Below, piece by piece: positions 1 through 7,611 of a stretch of DNA of 64,000 bases. The translations under genes and the position numbers were made by a program. How positions within the stretch are numbered: position 1 is the first letter of the stretch; every line of letters begins with the position of its first letter. The DNA is from JACRCT01 sp049841135. Its GTDB lineage: Bacteria > Myxococcota > Myxococcia > Myxococcales > UBA5297. Under the pieces are notes generated by a model. That model was not told the origin of the DNA, made no database searches, and saw only the letters and a program-made list of their open reading frames with translations. The DNA lies in NCBI GenBank assembly GCA_049841135.1, contig JASGHK010000007.1:124001-188000 (forward strand), read 5' to 3'.

Positions 1-122
1 GGTCATGGGGGCCTTTCGAGGGTCGGAGTTCGAGAGAGGCCGGATAGTCTACGCGCAGCGGGCCAAACTGCTGGGGGGCCAGCCTCATCGGTCAGGTGGC
101 CGAGGAAAGCCAACCATTGGTT

Positions 123-152
123 TTCAGGGAGCTTTCGTAGAAGCTCCCTGAA
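123..152. other. Perfect 12-bp hairpin upstream of the first gene
   Basis: Positions 123-134 and 141-152 are exact reverse complements with a 6-nt loop. The hairpin lies 58 nt before the start of the DUF4157-like gene. No gene is visible in bases 1-209 on either strand, so it could end transcription from a gene left of the window or be a 5'-leader structure. There is no T-run after it on the plus strand. Confidence 0.45.
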
Positions 153-209
153 GCAACTCGGAAGCAAACCCTGCGAGAATCCATCCAGACGGTCCACTTG
201 GAGGGCGAC

Positions 210-1247
210 ATGAAGATCGGAAACCGGCCGCTGCCGCAGCTTCCCCAGACGCCGAAGGCTGCCAGCCTCGCCGCCAAGCTGGCCCTCGCGGCGAAGGCCG
301 CCGAAGTGGCCGGGCGCAAGGACGTCTCCTCCTTCGAAGGCGCGGCGAAGAAGGTCGCGCAGAGCGCCGTCGGCGCCTCCACCTTCGAGAAGGCGAGCGC
401 GGCCAAGACCGTCGCCAAGCCGCAGGTCGAGCCTCAAGCCGCCCCGGCCCCGGCGCCCAAGGCCAAGAAGAAGGGCTTCTTCTCCAAGATCGGCTCCTTC
501 TTCTCCAAGGCCGCCAAGCAGGTGGGCTCGGCCGTCTCCAACTTCGCCAAAGGCGTCGGCGACGCGGCGGTCGGCGTCTTCAAGAACTTGGGCGAGAGCG
601 CCACCACCTTCGGCCGCGGCATCGGCAAGCTCTTCAAGGGCGACTTCAAGGGCGGCTTCAAGGACCTCGGCAGCAGCCTGGTGAAGGTGGTCCAGACCCC
701 CGTCGACGCGATCATCATGGTCGGCGGCAAGCTCGTCAGCGCCATCCAGACCGCCATCGGCATCGAGCCTCCGGGCCGCAAGCTCAAGGAGGACGAGATC
801 GCCGCGCTCAAGAAGGTCTACGGCGACGCCATCGACTACTCGAAGGTCGAGGTGAAGGAAGGCGACGCCGGCCTGTACAGCAAGAGCGGCCGCGCCTTCG
901 TGCTGGGCAACACCATCTACATGCCGCCGGGCAGCGTGGGCGACATGGAGACGCTGGTCCACGAGTCCGGCCACATCTGGCAGCACCAGAACGGCGGCAC
1001 CGACTACGTCTCCGAGGCGCTCTGGGGCCAGTACGTGGGCGACGGCTACGACTTCGCCAAGGGCATCGACGAGGGCAAGGCGTTCAGCGAGCTCAACCCC
1101 GAACAGCAGGCGGAGCTCATCTCCACCGCGTGGGGCCAGGGCTTCTTCGACCAGCCGGGCCGCCGGTTCGTCTACCAGGGCAAGGACTACACCGATTTCC
1201 TCAACAACGCGCTCAGCCAGGTCCACGCCGGCAAGGGCGCGCCCTGA
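210..1247 (+). CDS. DUF4157-like HExxH-motif protein
   Basis: Start ATG 210 is chosen over in-frame TTG 198 because GGAGG at 200-204 sits 5 nt before it. The 345-aa product has no signal peptide. Residues 1-90 are Ala/Lys-rich. About residues 85-190 are a run of short amphipathic segments (KKKGFFSKIGSFFSKAAK and similar). The C-terminal ~150 residues resemble DUF4157 domains and carry the metallopeptidase-type motif HESGHIWQH. DUF4157 proteins are known as polymorphic-toxin or contractile-injection cargo domains. A protease or effector role here is inference, because no injection-system gene is in the window. A strong terminator follows, so the gene is probably monocistronic or last in its operon. 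Confidence 0.8.
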   Translation: MKIGNRPLPQLPQTPKAASLAAKLALAAKAAEVAGRKDVSSFEGAAKKVAQSAVGASTFEKASAAKTVAKPQVEPQAAPAPAPKAKKKGFFSKIGSFFSKAAKQVGSAVSNFAKGVGDAAVGVFKNLGESATTFGRGIGKLFKGDFKGGFKDLGSSLVKVVQTPVDAIIMVGGKLVSAIQTAIGIEPPGRKLKEDEIAALKKVYGDAIDYSKVEVKEGDAGLYSKSGRAFVLGNTIYMPPGSVGDMETLVHESGHIWQHQNGGTDYVSEALWGQYVGDGYDFAKGIDEGKAFSELNPEQQAELISTAWGQGFFDQPGRRFVYQGKDYTDFLNNALSQVHAGKGAP

Positions 1248-1288
1248 GCCAAGGGACAGGCTCTTGAGGGATTGATTTCGGGCTTCGG

Positions 1289-1326
1289 GTCCGGCGAGGC
1301 GACAGTGGCCTCGCCGGACTCGTTTT
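1289..1326 (+). terminator. Rho-independent terminator after the DUF4157-like gene
   Basis: A 12-bp perfect stem (1289-1300 with 1308-1319) and 7-nt loop are followed by CTCGTTTT. The hairpin starts 42 nt after the stop at 1247. Confidence 0.75.
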
Positions 1327-1353
1327 CTCGGCCGGTCGAAGGAGATGACGATC

Positions 1354-1818
1354 GTGCGGTGGCCGCGTCTTTTCGGGCTGTTGTTGTCGCTGCTGGGCCT
1401 CGCCGGCTGCGAGGAGGAGATCACCATCGAGGTGAAGGTCACGGTACCGGTCGAGGCGCAGGCTTCGTACTCCAAGGCGAAGCCGGGGCGGCTGATGGTG
1501 GGGATGGACATCCCCAAGTCGGCGATCGGTTGGTACTCGCTCGGCGTGCTGTGCGAGCCGTCGAGCCAGCCGCTGGTCGCAAGCCTGCACTACCGCGGTC
1601 GCGGCTGCGCGAAGGCGGGGACGGTGCGGGCGTGGATCGTTCCGGCGGAGCCGCCTGCGGAGTGTGGCCTGGCGACCGAGCGCTTCGATTCGGCCAGCGC
1701 GGCGACGTCCTCCACTCCCCAAGGCTCGGCGGTGGTCTTCCCCGAGGCGGAGGGCGGCGCAGGCTGCTCGAGCGGGACCGCCCAGGTGGAGATCGTCGTC
1801 ACGCCGCCGATGCCATAG
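1354..1818 (+). CDS. Small lipoprotein of unknown function
   Basis: The N-terminus is a lipoprotein signal: basic start, hydrophobic stretch, then lipobox LAGC. The mature protein (~135 aa) is anchored by Cys and followed by an acidic EEE and an ITIEVKVTVPVEA segment, which suggests beta structure. Four further cysteines are present. GTG 1354 is preferred because GGAG at 1341-1344 is 9 nt upstream. The alternative ATG 1345 directly abuts that GGAG, which is too close to function, and would add three residues. I do not recognise a family. It lies between a terminator and the next gene, so it may be expressed alone. Confidence 0.7.
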   Translation: MRWPRLFGLLLSLLGLAGCEEEITIEVKVTVPVEAQASYSKAKPGRLMVGMDIPKSAIGWYSLGVLCEPSSQPLVASLHYRGRGCAKAGTVRAWIVPAEPPAECGLATERFDSASAATSSTPQGSAVVFPEAEGGAGCSSGTAQVEIVVTPPMP

Positions 1819-1890
1819 GCCTTCGCCGGAGGGGAAGCGGAGCGGCCGACGTCGCCAACCCAGGGGCGAACTGCGCTGGCTTTGGCTACG

Positions 1891-2865
1891 ATGAGCGACA
1901 TGACGAAGGGCACCAGGGACAGCAACAAGAACGACGCAGCGGCGAAGCCGAGCAAGACCGAGCCCTTCGGGGCCAAGCCTGGCAAGACCGAGTCAGCGCC
2001 CAAGCCCGGCAAGACCGAGCCCGGGCCCAAGCCTGCCAAGCCAGCGCCGCCCGTCTTCGACCCGCCGCCGGTACAGGCCACCAAGACCGACCCCTTCGGC
2101 GTGCAGCTTCCGCCCAAGCCCAAGCTCGGGCTGGGGCTCGGGGATGAAGAGGAGGTCGGGCCAGGCAAGGGCTGGAGCGACTCGACGATGATGGTGCAGA
2201 TGCCGCCGGACGTCGGCATCGCCAAGCTGCAGGCCGAGCTTCCGCAGGACAACCTCGCCGCCATGCAGAAGGTGCTCTCGCGCTGCGAGGTGACGCACAT
2301 CAGCCCGGCGCTCGCCGGCTTCAACTTCAAGAACTTCGTCCAGAACCTCAAAGGCATCAGCAAGGTCGAGCTGGGCGAGGTGAAGCTCTACGCGCTGCTG
2401 ACCCGCCACAACGCCTTCATCCTCGCCAACCTCATCGCCGAGCAGCTGCACGACCTGGTCAAGGGCCTGATGGACCTGCACCTGGGCGACCGGATCACGC
2501 TCAAGGACGCCGACAAGGTCCGCTACCTGTACAAGGTGCCGTCGGCGCAGATGGAGCGGCTGCGGACCATCGCCAACCAGAACCGCCTGGTCATCGCCAC
2601 CGGCTTCGCGTTCAAGGACCTCGCGCAGCTGCGCCAGAAGCTGGCGGCCTGCCCGTCGCCGGGCGGCTTCGAGGACCTCAAGAAGTTCGCCGGGCGCATC
2701 GCCGCCGTCAGCAGCCTCTACACCGACAAGGACGGCAACGGGTACCACCTGCTGATGATGAGCGACGGCATGGCCTTCCAGCTCTTCGTCAGCCCCAAGA
2801 CGCCCATCCCCAACGCCGCGAACCTGGTCAGCGGGACGGTGAGGCTCTCGCTCGTCAGCGCTTAG
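1891..2865 (+). CDS. Unknown protein with Lys/Pro-rich repeated N-terminus
   Basis: Residues ~15-85 of the 324-aa product are a disordered-looking linker built on repeats of the type KPGKTEP, followed by PKLGLGLGDEEE. The remaining ~230 residues are a compact, ordinary globular sequence (for example VELGEVKLYALLTRHNAF) that I do not recognise. There is no signal peptide or membrane segment, so it is probably cytoplasmic. ATG 1891 is taken as the start; ATG 1900 is equally possible, and no clear ribosome site decides. The preceding bases GGCTACGATG resemble a -10 box (TACGAT), so leaderless or near-leaderless transcription is possible, but this is weak. Coding is supported by consistent GC-rich third positions and the absence of a better frame. 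Confidence 0.7.
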   Translation: MSDMTKGTRDSNKNDAAAKPSKTEPFGAKPGKTESAPKPGKTEPGPKPAKPAPPVFDPPPVQATKTDPFGVQLPPKPKLGLGLGDEEEVGPGKGWSDSTMMVQMPPDVGIAKLQAELPQDNLAAMQKVLSRCEVTHISPALAGFNFKNFVQNLKGISKVELGEVKLYALLTRHNAFILANLIAEQLHDLVKGLMDLHLGDRITLKDADKVRYLYKVPSAQMERLRTIANQNRLVIATGFAFKDLAQLRQKLAACPSPGGFEDLKKFAGRIAAVSSLYTDKDGNGYHLLMMSDGMAFQLFVSPKTPIPNAANLVSGTVRLSLVSA

Positions 2866-2894
2866 AGGGGCAAGGACCGCGGAGATTGGAGGGA

Positions 2895-2918
2895 CAGCCG
2901 GTCAGGCCCTGCCGGCTG
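2895..2918 (+). terminator. Weak hairpin after the Lys/Pro-rich protein gene
   Basis: A 7-bp stem (CAGCCGG with CCGGCTG) with a 10-nt loop begins 30 nt after the stop at 2865. There is no T-tract, so the assignment as a terminator is tentative. Confidence 0.35.
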
Positions 2919-2960
2919 CCGCCAGTCGAGTAGCGGTCCATGAGGCATACTGCCGCTCCG

Positions 2961-3695
2961 ATGATCGAGCTCCGCCTGACGACCTGGAACGTCCTCCACC
3001 GGGTTCACGCCGTGAACTGGGGCGAGGACGCCGTCGAGGCATTCCCCGACGAGCGCGAGCGGATCAAGCGCGTCAGCCAGACCGTCCGGCGCTGGCTTGG
3101 CTCCGGGACGTCCGTGGTCTGCCTCCAGGAGGTCAGCGGCGACCAGCTGGCCAGCCTGCGCGGGCACGTCGGCTCGAGCGCCGTCGTGTTCGATCACCTG
3201 TACCCGCGCATGCCCCGGCGCCGGCAGCCGGGGCCTCCGCTCCTCGACGACGCCAGCGAGCACCTCGTCGTGCTCAGCGCCTTGCCCGACGCGAGGTTCG
3301 TGGAGTCGCAGACCTTCTCGACGGATCCGGGCAAGGGCTTCCTGGCGGTGGACCTCGGCGGCGCCCGGGTGATCGCGACCCACGTGACGTACGGCGACCG
3401 GCGGGCGGGGCAGCTCGCCGCGCTGGTCCGTGCGGCGCGGACCGCCGGGGGCCCGGCCGTGCTCCTGGGCGACTTCAACGCCGAGGCGGAGGTCGTCCGC
3501 GCTGCGCTGGGCGAGGGCTTCGTGCTCTCGGACCTCACGGGGCAGCCTGGCACTCGCGTCGCGACCTCGTCGTCGAAGGCGCACACCATCGACCACCTCG
3601 CGGCGCTCCGTGCAGAGGTCCAGTCGGCGCGGGTCCTCGACGGCGAAGGCCTCTCGGATCACAACCCGGTCGAGGCCGTGCTGCGCCTGGGCTGA
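2961..3695 (+). CDS. Endonuclease/exonuclease/phosphatase (EEP) family hydrolase
   Basis: The 244-aa protein has the ordered motifs of the EEP superfamily of metal-dependent phosphohydrolases: TTWNVLH (metal-binding Asn10), CLQEVSG (Glu57), ATHVTYGD (His141), LLGDFNAE (Asp171/Asn173), IDHL (Asp211) and LSDHNPV (Asp233/His234). All catalytic positions look intact. No signal peptide is seen, so it is probably cytoplasmic. The family covers DNA-repair nucleases, phosphatases and sphingomyelinases, and the substrate cannot be read from this sequence. ATG 2961 is preferred to in-frame ATG 2940 because the motif region of relatives begins within a few residues of the start. GCATACT at 2944 may be a -10 box. 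Confidence 0.88.
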   Translation: MIELRLTTWNVLHRVHAVNWGEDAVEAFPDERERIKRVSQTVRRWLGSGTSVVCLQEVSGDQLASLRGHVGSSAVVFDHLYPRMPRRRQPGPPLLDDASEHLVVLSALPDARFVESQTFSTDPGKGFLAVDLGGARVIATHVTYGDRRAGQLAALVRAARTAGGPAVLLGDFNAEAEVVRAALGEGFVLSDLTGQPGTRVATSSSKAHTIDHLAALRAEVQSARVLDGEGLSDHNPVEAVLRLG

Positions 3696-3805
3696 CGTGA
3701 AGCGGCGTTGCAGCAGGCAAAGCCGTTTGACACGCGTACGACGCTGACCGTGGCCGGTCCGCTGGGCGGAGCGGCTGGCGAGCTCCATGCAATGGACGAA
3801 GGCGC

Positions 3806-4456
3806 ATGCTCCCCGCGCTCGTCGCCCTCCTGGTCACCCTGGACCCCGGCCACTCCCCCATCGCCAAGGGCGCGGTGAGCGCGCGCGGCCGCGACGAGGT
3901 CGAGTTCAACCTGGAGATGGTGGCCCGGGTCTCGAAGGAGACTCGCCGCGGCGCCGAAGGTGAAGCTCCGGCGGACCCGGAGGGACTTCGAGCACGCCAC
4001 GCTGCGCCGCCGGGCCGAGAGCGCCGCCGGTAGCGCGCTGCTGCTCTCGATCCACCATGACTCGCCGCACCCCGACGACTTCGACCTGTGGTGGGACGGC
4101 GACGTGGCCCGGCTCCACAGCCAGGCGGGCCGCGGCTTCTCGCTGCACGTGCGCGGCGACCGCCCGGACTCGGTGCGGGTCGCGCGGGCCATCGCCCAGT
4201 CGCTGGTGGAAGAGGGCTTCGCGCCGTCGCGCTACCACGTCCCCTTCCTGCCGGCGGTCGACGAGTCCCTGGGGATCTACGACCGCCGTCACCTGGGGCT
4301 GCTCAACTGGGCGCGCGTGCCGGCGGTCATCCTCGAGTGCGGCTTCGTCAGCCACCTGGAGGAGGAGGCCGAGCCTCGCAGCCGGAGCGCCAGGAACGGA
4401 TGGCCCGCGCCATCGCCGCGGGCGTGCTCGAAGGACTCGGGAGGAAGACGCCATGA
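3806..4456 (+). CDS. N-acetylmuramoyl-L-alanine amidase, two frameshifts in this sequence
   Basis: Joined across two frame changes, the product (~216 aa) is an Amidase_3-type zinc amidase that cleaves the stem peptide from peptidoglycan glycan. Zinc ligands are visible in order: DPGHS, the Glu of RGRDEVEFN, and SIHHDS. The catalytic Glu is in ILECGFVSH. A short hydrophobic N-terminus (MLPALVALLVTL) may be a signal. The first shift is at GAGACTC 3938-3944; removing one A gives GAGCTC and the reading SKELAAAP. The second is at GAGCCTCG 4371-4378; GAGCTCTCG would restore EAELSQPERQ. Both repairs give smooth family sequence, so I read these as sequence errors rather than decay. Its stop overlaps the next start (ATGA), indicating translational coupling. 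Confidence 0.8.
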
Positions 4457-5319
4457 TCCACGCCACCGTCCTGCTGCTCGCCGCCGTCACGCTCTCCGCC
4501 GCTCCGCCCCCGTGGCAGGCCCTGGCGCTGGGCGACCCGGACACCGTCCCCGAAGCGGTCGCTTTCGAGTGGACGGAGCGGCTGCCGGGCTTCGAGACCG
4601 CGGTGCTTCCGGCCCGGCTGTCGGGGCAGACCGTCGACCGCATCCACCTCGTCCGCGTCGACCCCGCGCGCTACTCCTTCGAGGCGCGGCACGACGAGCA
4701 GCGCCCGGCGAACATCGACGCCTGGCAGGAGCGGCTGGGAGCGCTGGCGGTGGTCAACGCGAGCTTCTACCAGATGGACTACTCCCCCGAGACGCCGATG
4801 AAGACCGGCGGCGCGCTGCTGGGACCTCGGTGGAAGAAGACGCGGCACGGGGCCTTCGTGGCGCGGGAGGGAGCGGCGGACGTCGTCGATCTTCTCGGCG
4901 CGAACGTCCAGGAGGCGATCGCGCCGTTCTCGGAGGCGGTGGTCAGCTACCCGCTGCTGCTCGACGCGTCCGGGAAGGTGCGTGCGGTGCGCAATCCGAA
5001 CTGGATCGCAAGCCGCACCATCGTCGCGGTGGACGGGCGCGGACGGATCCTCCTGGGCACCACCGAGACCGGCTTCTTCTCGCTGCGCCGGCTGGGCCTG
5101 TTCCTCAAGGCCGCGCCGCTCGGGCTCAAGGTCGCGCTGAACATGGACGGCGGACCGCCGGCGTGCATGGCGGTGAAGGCCGGCGGCTTCGAGGAGACGA
5201 TTCGGGGCAGGTGGGAGGGCAACGACTCCACCGGCGAGTTCCAGATGTTCTGGGGTGCCGAAGAGGTCGACTGGCCGTTGCCGAACGTCATCGCCGCGGT
5301 GCCCCGGAAGAAGGGCTAG
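4453..5319 (+). CDS. Phosphodiester glycosidase (NAGPA-like) family protein
   Basis: The 288-aa product starts with a short signal peptide (MIHATVLLLAAVTLSAA) and is probably exported. Residues ~80-280 match the phosphodiester glycosidase/NAGPA domain: a NIDAWQERLGALAVVNASFYQ-type first strand, KTGGALLG, and the signature LNMDGGPPACM near the C-terminus. In animals the domain removes GlcNAc from phosphodiester-linked mannose. Bacterial members act on cell-surface polymers or are uncharacterised. It overlaps the upstream amidase by 4 nt, so a role in envelope polymer turnover is a reasonable inference. Its 3' end overlaps the convergent gene on the minus strand by 32 nt. Confidence 0.82.
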   Translation: MIHATVLLLAAVTLSAAPPPWQALALGDPDTVPEAVAFEWTERLPGFETAVLPARLSGQTVDRIHLVRVDPARYSFEARHDEQRPANIDAWQERLGALAVVNASFYQMDYSPETPMKTGGALLGPRWKKTRHGAFVAREGAADVVDLLGANVQEAIAPFSEAVVSYPLLLDASGKVRAVRNPNWIASRTIVAVDGRGRILLGTTETGFFSLRRLGLFLKAAPLGLKVALNMDGGPPACMAVKAGGFEETIRGRWEGNDSTGEFQMFWGAEEVDWPLPNVIAAVPRKKG

Positions 5320-5656
5320 CGGCGACGAGCGCGGGACGGGGCGTGTCGGACTCGTGCGCCACCGTACGTCGCGCCTCGTCCTCGGCCTTCGCAGCCTGGT
5401 CGGCGTTGGCGATCGCCTGCTCTGCGGTCTTGGCGTAGGTGCGCGTCGACTCGAGCGCCGCCTGCAGCAGGAAGAGCCGGGCCTTGGCGCGCAGCGTGCG
5501 CTCGCGGACGTCGTCGATGCGGGTCTTGGCGGCCTCGGTCGCCATCGCCGCCTCCTGGTCGGCGGTGGCCGGGGTCGCCCAGGCTGGCGTGGAGAGAGCG
5601 AGTGAAGAAGCGACGGCGAGGACGGCGGCGATCGACGGGGCGGGCTTTCGGGTCAT
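5288..5656 (-). CDS. Small secreted alpha-helical protein, unknown
   Basis: The 122-aa product starts with a clear Sec signal peptide (basic MTRKPAPS, hydrophobic core, cleavage after TPAWA). The rest is an Ala/Glu/Arg-rich helix of about 70 residues (TRIDDVRERTLRAKARLFLL and on), likely a coiled coil in the periplasm. The C-terminus is Pro/Ser-rich. ATG 5656 has AGAGAGG about 6 nt upstream. It is convergent with, and overlaps by 32 nt, the glycosidase-like gene, and is divergent from the gene at 5757. No family is recognised. Confidence 0.65.
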   Translation of the reverse strand: MTRKPAPSIAAVLAVASSLALSTPAWATPATADQEAAMATEAAKTRIDDVRERTLRAKARLFLLQAALESTRTYAKTAEQAIANADQAAKAEDEARRTVAHESDTPRPALVAASPSSGAPRR

Positions 5657-5713
5657 GGCGCACCTCTCTGCTGCGGAAGACAGCGGGGCCGCTCCACCGA
5701 TTGCGGGGGCCGC

Positions 5714-5719
5714 TACAAT
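5714..5719 (+). promoter_or_regulatory. Candidate -10 box TACAAT
   Basis: TACAAT in a GC-rich setting lies 37 nt before ATG 5757. The same hexamer recurs at similar distances before two other genes in this window (35637 and 48888). No good -35 box is visible at 16-18 nt. Confidence 0.4.
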
Positions 5720-5756
5720 GAATGCCCGGCTCGGTTCGCGGCACCTTGGGGGATGC

Positions 5757-6491
5757 ATGGGCAGGTCGATTCGAGGGCTGTTGGCAGGCGCGGCGCTCTC
5801 GGCTTGCTCGCTGGTGGCGTCGAGCGCCCAGGCCTCCGTCTCCTGCATCCGCGAGCCCGAGCGGAAGCTCGAGAACGCGCCCCGCAACGTCGTCCTGCGC
5901 ATCGAGCCGATCGAGGGCTGGGACTACACCCTGCGGCTGAAGAAGGCGGTCGTGCCGGTGGCTCGCAAGGTCCTTCGCCAGGATTTCGGCGAGGTCCACG
6001 AGCTGCGGCCGAAGGTGGCGCTGGCTCCGAACACCACCTATCAGCTGGTGCGGTCGAAGATGGGCGAGCCCGACGTGGTCGAGCGCGAGCTCACGACCGG
6101 CGCGGGCAGCGACACCAAGGCGCCCACCTTCGAGGGCATCGAGAACGTCCGGCTGATGCCGCAGAAGGACAAGCCGGACCGCGCCACGCCCCGCTCGCCG
6201 TACATCGAGCTGGACCTCAAGCCCGCAAGCGACGACCAGCTCGAGGAGGAGGACCTCCGGTTCGCGGTCTGGGAGGGCAAGCCCAGTGGGGAGCCGGTCG
6301 TCATCGCCAAGACGCAGGGCCGCCGGCTGCTGCGCCTGGGCGGAAAGCTCGTCTGCAGCCCGTACTGGGTGCCGATGCCCGACCTGGCGCGAATCCACCT
6401 ATGGGTGGCGGCGGTGGACCTGGCAGGGAACATGAGCCCGAGGCGAGAGGTGGAGTTCGGCGTCGCGCCCGAGACCGGGGAGAAGCGCTAG
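5757..6491 (+). CDS. Exported protein of unknown function
   Basis: The 244-aa product begins with a signal peptide (MGRSIRGLLAGAALSACSLVASSAQA). ATG 5757 has GGGGGA at 5747-5752 upstream. In-frame ATG 5718 would extend the protein 13 residues but falls in the likely -10 box. The mature protein appears to be two beta-sandwich-like parts. One is built around PNTTYQLV, recalling fibronectin/Ig-like surface domains. The second ends in WVAAVDLAGNMSPRREVEF, a motif common in bacterial Ig-like repeats. There are two cysteines. A function cannot be given. It is divergently transcribed from the small helical protein. Confidence 0.7.
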   Translation: MGRSIRGLLAGAALSACSLVASSAQASVSCIREPERKLENAPRNVVLRIEPIEGWDYTLRLKKAVVPVARKVLRQDFGEVHELRPKVALAPNTTYQLVRSKMGEPDVVERELTTGAGSDTKAPTFEGIENVRLMPQKDKPDRATPRSPYIELDLKPASDDQLEEEDLRFAVWEGKPSGEPVVIAKTQGRRLLRLGGKLVCSPYWVPMPDLARIHLWVAAVDLAGNMSPRREVEFGVAPETGEKR

Positions 6492-6537
6492 TCGTGGCAG
6501 CCGCCGGAGCGGTCGGGGTTCACGGCCGGCCTTGCGG

Positions 6538-6583
6538 GCGGCTGAAGCCGCACCTGCCGTTTCAAAGCCTGCCCGCGCAGGCT
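6538..6583. terminator. Two small hairpins between convergent genes
   Basis: GCGGCT/AGCCGC (6538-6551) and AGCCTGC/GCAGGCT (6566-6572 with 6577-6583, 4-nt loop) lie between the stop at 6491 and the minus-strand stop at 6684. Both are short. They could serve as bidirectional terminators. Confidence 0.35.
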
Positions 6584-6683
6584 GGGTGGTGAGCGGATCG
6601 AACGTCGCCGGCTGGGATGACCAGTCACCAGCGCCCACCATCGCTCGGCTCCTACGTGCGCCACGGGCCGGCTCTTCGCGGCC

Positions 6684-7475
6684 TCACTCCGGCAGGCGGA
6701 AGAAGGCGCGGGCCGTGGCGGTGGTGGCCTGGGCGACGACCGCCTCGGGCTCCTGGCGCGCCCGCGCGACCGTCGCGAGCACGTGCGGAAGGAACGCGGG
6801 CTCGTTGCGCCGGCCGCCCTCGGCCTGGGCCCGCGCCGCCGGGGGCAAGAGGAAGGGCGCGTCGGTCTCCAGCATCAGGCGCTCGAGCGGGACGCGGCGG
6901 ATCAGCTGGCGCAGGTCGCGGCCACGCCGCTCGTCGCAGATCCACCCGGTGACGCCGATGTGCAGGTCCATCGCCAGGTAGCGCTCGAGAGCCCGAGCGT
7001 CGGAGGTGAAGCAGTGCACGACGCCGCCGGCCAGGCGCGCGCGATGCTCCGCGAGGATGGCCGCGAAGCGCTCGGACGCCGCGCGCTCGTGGAGGAAGAC
7101 CGGCTTGCCGAGCTCGGCGGCGAGATCGAGCTGCGCGTGCAGGCACGACTCCTGCGCGGCGGGCGGCGAGAAGTTCCGGTCGAAGTCCAGGCCGCATTCG
7201 CCAACGGCCACGACCTCCCGCGACCGGGCGATCTCGCGCAGCGCCGCGCGGGACTCCGCGTCCCAGGACTTCGCCTGGTGCGGGTGGACGCCGGCGGTGG
7301 TGAACAGGCGGCCGGGTGCGCCGCGCGCGAGAAAGCAGGCCTCGCGGCTGGCGCGCAGGTCGGTACCGGTGATGACCAGGAGCCCGACACCGGCCGCCGC
7401 CGCCCGCGCGAGGATGGCGTCGCGGTCTTTGCCGAATGAGCGGTGCGCGAGGTTGCAGCCGATGTCGACGAGCAT
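6684..7475 (-). CDS. tatD: TatD-type metal-dependent DNase
   Basis: The 263-aa protein has the usual TatD length and a complete set of motifs: DIGCNL at the N-terminus, which is the form seen in TatD proper rather than the DSHCHL of YcfH/YjjV, then TAGVHPH, VGECGLDFDR, KPVFLHERAA, VVHCFTSD and LETDAPFLLP. These residues build the two-metal site of the TIM-barrel amidohydrolase fold. Known members are cytoplasmic 3'-5' exonucleases linked to DNA repair and turnover of single-stranded DNA. It lies downstream of the hybrid kinase on the same strand with a 136-bp gap, so co-transcription is uncertain. Confidence 0.92.
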   Translation of the reverse strand: MLVDIGCNLAHRSFGKDRDAILARAAAAGVGLLVITGTDLRASREACFLARGAPGRLFTTAGVHPHQAKSWDAESRAALREIARSREVVAVGECGLDFDRNFSPPAAQESCLHAQLDLAAELGKPVFLHERAASERFAAILAEHRARLAGGVVHCFTSDARALERYLAMDLHIGVTGWICDERRGRDLRQLIRRVPLERLMLETDAPFLLPPAARAQAEGGRRNEPAFLPHVLATVARARQEPEAVVAQATTATARAFFRLPE

Positions 7476-7611
7476 GGCTCTGGTCTCCCTGAACGCGGCT
7501 CCTGGCGGCGGTCGGCGGCAGCGGGCGGCCCTCGACCGCCGTGGCGACTCCGAGGACGCTCTGCGGGGAGACCCAGCCGTTGACGCCGCGGTTGCACTAA
7601 TCGCGTCCGCC

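Noticed and set aside
3..1517. A 504-codon minus-strand frame at the left end
   Set aside because: It covers the DUF4157-like gene and a terminator, with highly repetitive Leu/Gly/Asp/Ala composition.
3806..4456. Amidase as a true pseudogene
   Set aside because: All zinc and catalytic residues are kept and both shifts disappear with GAGCTC corrections, as in many other genes here.
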